Source: an uncultured Clostridia bacterium (GTDB taxonomy: Bacteria; Bacillota; Clostridia; Christensenellales; Borkfalkiaceae). Taken from it: DNA of 11,523 nt. Below are positions 6,222 to 11,523 of this stretch, piece by piece. Made by a program: the position numbers and the translations under genes. The stretch lies in NCBI GenBank assembly GCA_934249215.1, contig CAKQKN010000036.1, positions 1 through 11,523 on the forward strand, in the 5' to 3' direction. Numbering within the stretch: the stretch's first letter is position 1; each line of letters opens with the position of its first letter. The notes under the pieces are model-generated. The model saw only the letters and a program-made list of their open reading frames with translations, ran no database searches and was not told the origin of the DNA.

Positions 6222-6674
6222 ATGTTTGAATTTAACAAAGTAATCAAAGACTACGAAAAACTCGGCGCAATCGAACGCGGCGTCATTCTTACCGGAAAAT
6301 CTGTAAAAATTCTCGCAAGCCTTGCTGCTCTCGACGTTGACGGAATCGATCCCGTCGAAACGCTCGCCGCATTCGTCATCGGCTCGGTGGCGGCTGACGG
6401 CAAACTTCACGAAAAGGAATATCTGCTCATCTATCCCGCTCTTCTGAAAGTTTTCGGACCCGATTTCGATTACGACGGAATCAAGAAAATGTTCGAAACC
6501 GACAAGGACGGTCGCAAACTGATCAAAAAGTACACGAGCGAGTTGATTCGCGTTCTCGAATCGGTGGACGAAGAACTTTACGAGGACGTCGTGATTCTCT
6601 GTCTGTGCATTCTCACGATCGACGGAAAACTCTCTTTAAAAGAAAGACTTTACGTCAAAAACCTTATCGCATAA
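6222..6674 (+). CDS. TerB-like (tellurite resistance B fold) small protein
   Basis: A 150-residue, mostly helical acidic protein. It contains two similar stretches, VAADGKLHEKE (56-66) and LTIDGKLSLKE (131-141), each a helix followed by (A/I)DGKL and an acidic cap. This duplicated D-G-x-L-x-x-K/E pattern is the mark of the TerB-like fold, which binds metal ions and is found as a partner domain in stress-response and membrane-linked systems. There is no signal peptide or membrane helix, so it is probably cytoplasmic. AAGGAG lies 8 nt before the ATG. It starts 54 nt after the permease with no terminator between, and a strong terminator follows it, so it is probably the last gene of the exporter operon. 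An actual tellurite role is not implied. The assignment rests on motif recognition. Confidence 0.7.
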   Translation: MFEFNKVIKDYEKLGAIERGVILTGKSVKILASLAALDVDGIDPVETLAAFVIGSVAADGKLHEKEYLLIYPALLKVFGPDFDYDGIKKMFETDKDGRKLIKKYTSELIRVLESVDEELYEDVVILCLCILTIDGKLSLKERLYVKNLIA

Positions 6675-6694
6675 TAAAACCGCAAAAAAAAACG

Positions 6695-6728
6695 AAAACG
6701 GGCGCTTTGGACGGCGCTCGTTTTTTTT
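6695..6728 (+). terminator. Strong intrinsic terminator of the exporter operon
   Basis: AAAACGGGCGC (6695-6705) pairs with GCGCTCGTTTT (6714-6724), an 11-bp stem with one G-U pair and an 8-nt loop, followed by eight T residues (6721-6728, partly in the stem). It begins 20 nt after the TerB-like stop. Confidence 0.92.
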
Positions 6729-6792
6729 CGTGCCGTTTTTTCCTTTTTCTGAAAAACCGTTCGTTTTTTTAATACATGTAGGGCAATAAAAC

Positions 6793-6821
6793 TTGAAAAG
6801 TGCGAAACGTTATGATATAAT
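6793..6821 (+). promoter_or_regulatory. Strong sigma-A promoter of element B
   Basis: TTGAAA (6793-6798), a 17-nt spacer and TATAAT (6816-6821) preceded by TGA, an extended -10. It has the same boxes and spacing as the element A promoter. It is the only good promoter between the operon terminator and the giant gene. Confidence 0.88.
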
Positions 6822-6961
6822 GCGTTTGTGGGGACGCGCCGCGGTAAGCGGACGAGTGTCACGAGCATATCATGAAAACGACGGCAAAAACGACCGAGCC
6901 GCCGACCTAAAGTCGGGGAAGGTCTAATCACGATATTTTTCGCGACGGAAGGTGCCCGCCT

Positions 6962-6997
6962 ATGAAACAAATTTCGATCACAAGCGCAAAGAGATAA
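6962..6997 (+). CDS. Mini-ORF MKQISITSAKR in element B (possible leader peptide)
   Basis: An 11-codon ORF follows the Shine-Dalgarno-like GGAAGGT (6947-6953) at a workable spacing. Its last codons overlap the left arm of the terminator (6982-6989), so a ribosome translating it would prevent terminator folding and let transcription continue into the giant gene. The element A mini-ORF is placed similarly but encodes a different peptide. Translation is hypothetical, and the ATG may simply be part of the RNA structure. Confidence 0.3.
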   Translation: MKQISITSAKR

Positions 6998-7018
6998 TTT
7001 CCCCTTGCGCTTTTATTT
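6982..7018 (+). terminator. Intrinsic terminator of element B
   Basis: AAGCGCAA (6982-6989) pairs with TTGCGCTT (7005-7012), an 8-bp stem followed by TTTTATTT (7011-7018). The stem core is the same as in the element A terminator. It lies between the only visible promoter and the giant gene. Confidence 0.8.
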
Positions 7019-7036
7019 AACTAAACGGAGAATAAT

Positions 7037-10000
7037 ATGGACAGACGGATAAAAAAACCGATCGTTATAATCTCGGCGATCGTCCTGGCTCTTGCGATAA
7101 TCGGTGCGATCGTCGGCGTCGTCGCGGCAAACGGATGCGGCAAAGACGTCACTATCACATTCGTGACGAACGGCGGCAAAGAAATAGCCCCCGTAACATT
7201 GAAAAGCGGAAAAAAGTACACTCTTCCCGAAGCGGAAAAAGAGGGCAGAGTTTTTTCCGACTGGTACTACGACGAAGAACTTACCGCGGTTTGCCCTCGC
7301 ACGATAACTTTGAAAGAGGACGAAACGCTTTACGCGCGTTACGGCGCAGTTATGACTTTCGTGACGACGGGAACGGAAATAACTCCGCGAACGTATTTCG
7401 AGGGCGACAAGATCGGCGAACTGAATCCGTCGTATAAGGACGGATTTTCGTTCGGCGGGTGGTATTACGACGAAGAGTACGAAAAACCCGTCGGTAAAGA
7501 CGATGCAATCGACCGTTCGATAAGCGTCTACGCGAGATTTTCGGAAAAAGCGGGAACGCTCAAAAAAATCACGAGTGTCGGAAAGGTTTCCGCCTCTCCC
7601 GAAGTCGAAGTAAAAGCGGACGGCGTCGTCTTGCATAACGAGAACGTGTCCGAATATCTGTCGTTTGCCTCGGCAAACGGCGAAGAACTGGAAATCATCT
7701 GCCGCCCGTCGGGCGACGATTCGTTCGTAATCGAACCGAACAAAAAACTCGAAGAGGGCATGACTTATTCCGTCAAGGCGCTGTCGTCCATTTTGAAGAT
7801 TCTTTCGGTCGACGGCAAGGACGCGGGGCTTGCGGATGAAATTACGGTAATCACCGAAAAAAAGGAAAAAGAAACGATCGAGGCAAAGCCGAGGATTCAT
7901 CTTTCCGCTTCCGAAATCGCCCGTTGGGAAGAAAACGTCTACGTATATAACGACTTGGGGCTCGAAAAGGACGTAAACCGAATTTTTGCGAAAACGGAAA
8001 AGGAATTTGTCGTCGGCTCGATCGTAACCGTCGGCGAGGGCGAACTCGAAAAAGATGGCGATTATATTTGCAAGGTAATCTCGGTAAAGCGTGAAGAAAT
8101 GCAATACGTGGTCGGTACCGAGGTCGAAACCGCCGAGTTCGTCGTTATGGAAGTGGTAACGCCGAACGTGGACGATGTTTATTACGACGTTGACGTATAC
8201 GGCGAAAGGCAAGCGCAACTCGAGGGAATGATAAAACTTTCCGCCGAAACGGTTGCCGAAAACGTCGAGAAGAACCAAGGCGTCGTCATGCTCAAAAGCG
8301 CGGTCAGAAACGCCGTTTCGCAGTCGCCCACCGTGCTTAAATACGCCGAAAATCTGCCCACAGAGGAAAAAACCGCGCTGATGGCGGCTATTGCCGGGTT
8401 TAAATTTCAATATCCCGAGGTCGACCTGAATATAAGCGGCACCGTGCTCGAGTTCGAAATAAGACTTGCCGGCGAAATCCGGATCAAAAATTTCAAAGTG
8501 AGCGTTTCGCTCACGATAAAAAACAGAACGCAGGTCGATTACAGATATACCATATGCAAATCGGGGCTTATCACGCTTAATCCGCTTTTGTGGTTCTATA
8601 CCGACGTAAAAGTCGATCTTTCGAACGATTTTTCGCTCGAACTTGCGGCGACGGCGGAATTTGCTGACTCTGACGACGACGTTCACGGCATAATCGACAT
8701 AACCGACGAAGTGGAATACATAATGGATATCGGCAAGAACGGTCAGAACAAGTTTGCCGAAGCGATCTCGGGGAGCCCGTTGTGGGATGACGACGGCGAT
8801 CTCGAATACGTCGACATTTTCAACATTCCGCTCGGCCAGATTCCGTTGCCCGTTCCCGTCGTATCGCTTATGCTCGAGTTCAACGTTGTCGGGTCTCTCG
8901 GCGCGCGGGCGGGGCTGTACGTCGAGTTTGCTCATCACTACGTCGAAACGACCACACTTACGAACGGCCAAAGTCCGCGCGGCGAAAACGGCAAACCGGT
9001 CATGTTCCGCGAATTCAAATTTATGCGCGCCACGACCGCGAACGAAATCGACATTTCGGTTACTCTTAAAGGTCAGGTCGGTTTCCGTTGCGGGCTCGAG
9101 GCAAAACTGTCCGTTTCTTTCGCTCATCTCAACAGCGTGGCGGCGGTTTACGTTTCCTTCCGCTTCGGTCCTTACGTCGAACTTAGCGGGCTCGTCAGTT
9201 TCCGCTATTCTTACGACGCGGTAAATAAAGTTTCCGAAACTCATCTTTACGGGGGCATGTATCTCGAGGTCGGCTTGTTCGTCAACGCCAAACTCGGCGC
9301 TCGGTTCCTCGTTTACGACGTAAACACCGACATTTTCGACAAAAAGATCCCCTTATACGGTGTGGGCGATCGGCTGATTCCGCTCGGTTTCGTCGAGCAG
9401 ATCAACAGTCCGGACGATCCTTTCGTGATAACCTCGCGTTACGGCGGGGTGAAAATGAACAGCGTGCAAATGAAGTATCTTGATATCGTCACCGGCGAAA
9501 AGGTCGTGGATAACGCGCTGAGAAACAGATACGGGGCGCAGTTGTGGTACGAATTCGAGTTTGTCGATGCGCCCGATTATCAGACGAGGGATTATGACAA
9601 ATACGTAACCATCAACAACGGAAGCCCGATCATAAGCAGAAACTTCCCGTTTAAATCGCTGAAATACGTAGTCAAGGTGAAACTTCTGCCGCGGCACGGC
9701 GTTTACGCGAGCGGGATAGAGAGAATTTTCTACGTGGAATACCGTAACCCGGACGGAAGAGATTACGCCGTACATAATACCGAATTCAGAAACGAATATT
9801 ACGTCGGTGGCGGTTCTACTCATTCCGAAGTTCTGGCGCGGCTTTCGTATCTCGAGGGCGAACAAGTCGTTCCGCCCGATTTCTCCGAAGACGAACTGCC
9901 TGTCCGTCAGGGGTATTATCTCGACCTTAACGACCTCTGGGAAAAATACTTCCCGTTCTTAGGCGACCAAATCGACGAGAGTTTCGACGGAACCTATCCC

Positions 10001-11523
10001 GTAGTTTCCTACGAAAACGCAAGTACCATTTATAAAGGGTATATGATAGTAAATACTTCGTATTACAGGCTTAAATGGAAACAGCGCACGTTCACGGCGA
10101 ATTTCTATTACCCCGTGTACTCGTCGGCGGATACGATTGCGGAAACCAAGTTCATAAGAAGCGAGCGGATGATTTACGTTCCGTCGCTGAAATACTTTCT
10201 CGTTCTGACCGACGAAATCGTCGCACCGGACATTGACGGCAAAAAATACAAGGCGTTCGTCAGCACGAGCGGGCTTGAGTTTTCTTTGAATTATTACAAT
10301 GCGGATCCGGAAGCAGACGCGTTCAAGGGTATCGATATAGCGAAAGGAAAGTATCCCTCGATTCAGGTGGATACCGAGTCGCAATTGTACCTCGACGACT
10401 TCGAACTGATCAAAAACGGTGCGGATTTCGTCGCGACTTATTCCGACACGAACGTTTTCACCGAAACCTACGTTCTCGAAACGGAAACGGTAAAGCGCGT
10501 GAAAGTCGAATATAAGCCGTTCGATTACGTCAACAAAACCATTCGTCCCATCCCGCCGAAAGAATTCGAGATCGACGCGGAGTTCGTTTCCCGCGGCAAC
10601 ACCTACGTTGTCAAGGGCTATCGCGACATCAATCCCGCCGATGAGTCGAAGAGCCGTTATTACGACGTCGACTCGATGCCGGACGTCGGCAAGAACAGAA
10701 TTTACTACGTACTGTTCGAGCGTAAAGGGCTTTCAGAACTTCCCGTCTACTACGTCAATATCGTGGCTAACGGGCAGAAAATCGGCGATTACGGCGTGAA
10801 GCAGGGCGAACCGATAGACGCCGAACTTATTAAAGCAAACTTTTACGGCGAACTCGTCGTGTCAAGGCTCGCTGGCTATCCTTTGTCTCAGGTAAGCGAG
10901 GCGATAAAATCGATTTCGGTAACGTGGGGCGACATGCCCGATCGGATGCAGGATAAGGATATTACGGTAAATCTCACCGTGGTATACGAATTCAACGATC
11001 TTTCGGCGGAGTTTGTCGTGAGTGATCCTCTTCAGAGTTTCGAACGCGGAGTCGAGTATCGGACGGACGAGAACGGCGACAGAGTTCACGTCGAAACGGG
11101 CAGGGTATGGACCTTCGGCTCGACCGACGAAAAAGCCTTCTATTCTTTCCCGAAACTGAACGACTATTTCGATCTTAAAGGCAAAAAGTATTTCGTCTTT
11201 TACGGGTGGAAGAACGAAATCGGCGAGGAAATGCCTTACGGCATCAGAACAGTGTTCGTAAAAAACGAAGTCTACACTCCGATATTCGTCGAAAAAACGG
11301 TAATCCCGACGATCGCTTTCGTGAGCGTCGGTGACTACGGCTACGAGTATTATTACAAAATAATCGAGGGCGACTATTACGGGAAAACGCTCGCCGAGGT
11401 AATCAGGGCGGAAAAAATCGATAGCCCCGTTCGCGGCGACGTAAACGGTATCTACGCTTACGATTTCGTCGACTGGGGCGTGGACGCAAACGCCTATGAG
11501 ATCGGCTCGGAAAAGGACATCGG
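7037..11523 (+). CDS. Giant membrane-anchored surface protein with InlB-type repeats, C-terminus outside window
   Basis: One frame stays open for 1,495 codons to the window edge. The basic start MDRRIKK is followed by a membrane helix (about 8-31), a signal anchor or uncleaved signal peptide. Two Listeria-Bacteroides (Flg_new/InlB B-type) repeats follow: residues 38-102, with FSDWYYDEE around Trp76, and 105-168, with FGGWYYDEE around Trp142, 66 residues apart. The middle (about 170-1150) is unrecognised, rich in beta-strand-like alternation, acidic and Tyr-rich, with few Cys. Toward the end, degenerate copies of the same kind of module return: VVKGYRDI near 10609, VFYGWKNEIG near 11193, YDFVDWGVD near 11459. 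Such repeats occur in secreted adhesins and surface proteins; no enzyme domain, LPXTG or choline-binding repeat is visible in this part. The start is set by CGGAG 8 nt before the ATG. It lies just downstream of element B. Surface location is inference. Confidence 0.88.
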   Translation, partial: MDRRIKKPIVIISAIVLALAIIGAIVGVVAANGCGKDVTITFVTNGGKEIAPVTLKSGKKYTLPEAEKEGRVFSDWYYDEELTAVCPRTITLKEDETLYARYGAVMTFVTTGTEITPRTYFEGDKIGELNPSYKDGFSFGGWYYDEEYEKPVGKDDAIDRSISVYARFSEKAGTLKKITSVGKVSASPEVEVKADGVVLHNENVSEYLSFASANGEELEIICRPSGDDSFVIEPNKKLEEGMTYSVKALSSILKILSVDGKDAGLADEITVITEKKEKETIEAKPRIHLSASEIARWEENVYVYNDLGLEKDVNRIFAKTEKEFVVGSIVTVGEGELEKDGDYICKVISVKREEMQYVVGTEVETAEFVVMEVVTPNVDDVYYDVDVYGERQAQLEGMIKLSAETVAENVEKNQGVVMLKSAVRNAVSQSPTVLKYAENLPTEEKTALMAAIAGFKFQYPEVDLNISGTVLEFEIRLAGEIRIKNFKVSVSLTIKNRTQVDYRYTICKSGLITLNPLLWFYTDVKVDLSNDFSLELAATAEFADSDDDVHGIIDITDEVEYIMDIGKNGQNKFAEAISGSPLWDDDGDLEYVDIFNIPLGQIPLPVPVVSLMLEFNVVGSLGARAGLYVEFAHHYVETTTLTNGQSPRGENGKPVMFREFKFMRATTANEIDISVTLKGQVGFRCGLEAKLSVSFAHLNSVAAVYVSFRFGPYVELSGLVSFRYSYDAVNKVSETHLYGGMYLEVGLFVNAKLGARFLVYDVNTDIFDKKIPLYGVGDRLIPLGFVEQINSPDDPFVITSRYGGVKMNSVQMKYLDIVTGEKVVDNALRNRYGAQLWYEFEFVDAPDYQTRDYDKYVTINNGSPIISRNFPFKSLKYVVKVKLLPRHGVYASGIERIFYVEYRNPDGRDYAVHNTEFRNEYYVGGGSTHSEVLARLSYLEGEQVVPPDFSEDELPVRQGYYLDLNDLWEKYFPFLGDQIDESFDGTYPVVSYENASTIYKGYMIVNTSYYRLKWKQRTFTANFYYPVYSSADTIAETKFIRSERMIYVPSLKYFLVLTDEIVAPDIDGKKYKAFVSTSGLEFSLNYYNADPEADAFKGIDIAKGKYPSIQVDTESQLYLDDFELIKNGADFVATYSDTNVFTETYVLETETVKRVKVEYKPFDYVNKTIRPIPPKEFEIDAEFVSRGNTYVVKGYRDINPADESKSRYYDVDSMPDVGKNRIYYVLFERKGLSELPVYYVNIVANGQKIGDYGVKQGEPIDAELIKANFYGELVVSRLAGYPLSQVSEAIKSISVTWGDMPDRMQDKDITVNLTVVYEFNDLSAEFVVSDPLQSFERGVEYRTDENGDRVHVETGRVWTFGSTDEKAFYSFPKLNDYFDLKGKKYFVFYGWKNEIGEEMPYGIRTVFVKNEVYTPIFVEKTVIPTIAFVSVGDYGYEYYYKIIEGDYYGKTLAEVIRAEKIDSPVRGDVNGIYAYDFVDWGVDANAYEIGSEKDI
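7148..7540 (+). repeat. Two tandem InlB B-type protein repeats
   Basis: Coding repeats of about 65 residues at 7148-7342 and 7349-7540. They share TFVT near the start, GWYYDEE or DWYYDEE in the middle and YARY/YARF at the end. The DNA has diverged, so this is an old duplication of a beta-grasp-like module. Confidence 0.75.

Larger units (their letters stand above)
6828..7018 (+). ncRNA. Element B: structured RNA or attenuator leader upstream of the giant surface protein
   Basis: This small transcription unit runs from the promoter at 6793-6821 to an intrinsic terminator at 6982-7018. Pairings seen by eye: GTC-CGA-ATATC (6858-6871, with an A at 6861 and GC at 6865-6866 unpaired) with GATAT-TCG-GAC (6932-6946); GACC (6892-6895) with GGTC (6921-6924); CCGAC (6902-6906) with GTCGG (6912-6916); and GCGG (6841-6844 or 6848-6851) with CCGC (6956-6959). 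A tandem AAAACGAC pair precedes the central hairpins. The 3' module GACGGAAGGT-GC-CCGCCTATGAA (6944-6966) is shared with element A. It could be a stand-alone RNA of a known class (the raiA motif is my first candidate, from memory only) or a riboswitch-like leader. Only 18 nt separate its terminator from the giant gene's ATG, so that gene probably needs read-through. Confidence 0.65.

Noticed and set aside
6828..6961. Common metabolite riboswitch (c-di-GMP, fluoride, guanidine, manganese, SAM)
   Set aside because: The conserved strings I know for these classes are not present. This was checked from memory only, so a covariance-model scan is still the deciding test.
7130..7141. Lipoprotein cleavage site (AANGC) after the membrane helix of the giant protein
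   Set aside because: Position -2 is Asn and -3 is Ala, which does not fit the lipobox pattern well; a signal anchor is the safer reading.
7013..9244. 743-codon open frame on the minus strand under the giant gene
   Set aside because: It is the register created because the sense gene avoids TTA, CTA and TCA codons. Its protein is a low-complexity Arg/Phe/Asp/Val mix with no domain, while the sense frame has a clear RBS, membrane helix and repeats. Other antisense frames at 9353-9865, 9959-10384 and 3593-4246 have the same cause.

Overview
The window looks like a piece of a Clostridia-type (Firmicutes) chromosome, probably from an uncultured gut lineage. The basis is strong GGAGG-type ribosome binding sites, sigma-A promoters with extended -10 boxes, compact intrinsic terminators with U-runs, an ECF sigma factor carrying the characteristic AEECVNDTYLGAWNSIPP stretch, and a very large protein with Listeria-Bacteroides (InlB B-type) repeats. 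The lineage is an inference; no rRNA or taxonomic marker gene is present. Codons in the genes from about 1 kb onward favour TCG, GAC, AAC and CGA-rich combinations and avoid TTA, CTA and TCA, which leaves long open frames on the antisense strand.

Layout. 1-208 (-): N-terminal 69 residues of an ECF-like sigma factor, cut by the window edge, with a possible self-recognised promoter at 247-274. 314-505 (-): a self-contained small transcription unit (element A) with a strong promoter, a structured 5' part, a Shine-Dalgarno/ATG module with a 4-codon ORF, and an intrinsic terminator. 540-1010 is AT-rich and non-coding; it holds a perfect bidirectional hairpin (664-685) and an interspersed palindromic element (921-984). 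1011-1790 (-): TauE/SafE-type (TSUP) permease. 1952-2521 (-): TetR-family repressor. 2522-2699: divergent control region with two inverted-repeat operator candidates sharing ACAGTGTTGA. 2700-6167 (+): a tightly overlapped ABC exporter operon (two ATPases with an ATGA junction, and a permease whose start lies inside the second ATPase gene). 6222-6674 (+): a TerB-like protein, probably on the same transcript, closed by a strong terminator at 6695-6728. 6793-7018 (+): element B, a second small structured RNA. 7037-11523 (+): an N-terminally anchored, probably cell-surface giant protein of at least 1,495 residues that continues beyond the window.

How it fits together. The TetR-like protein most likely represses the divergent exporter operon and itself through the operator pair, a common arrangement for drug or lipophile exporters. 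The TerB-like protein may be an accessory of the exporter.

The most interesting signal is that elements A and B, on opposite strands about 6.3 kb apart, look like the same kind of RNA. Both have a TTGAAA-17-TGnTATAAT promoter, almost identical length from -10 box to the shared motif (141 and 140 nt), tandem A-rich repeats (AAAGAACAAC versus AAAACGAC), CTAAT exactly 19 nt before CGACGG, the module GACGGRAGGT + 2 nt + CCGCCTATGAA, and an AAGCGCA/TGCGCTT terminator. Each lies directly upstream of, and in the same direction as, a gene: the sigma factor for A, the giant surface protein for B. They could be members of a known structured RNA class such as the raiA motif, or leaders in which translation of a mini-ORF controls the terminator.
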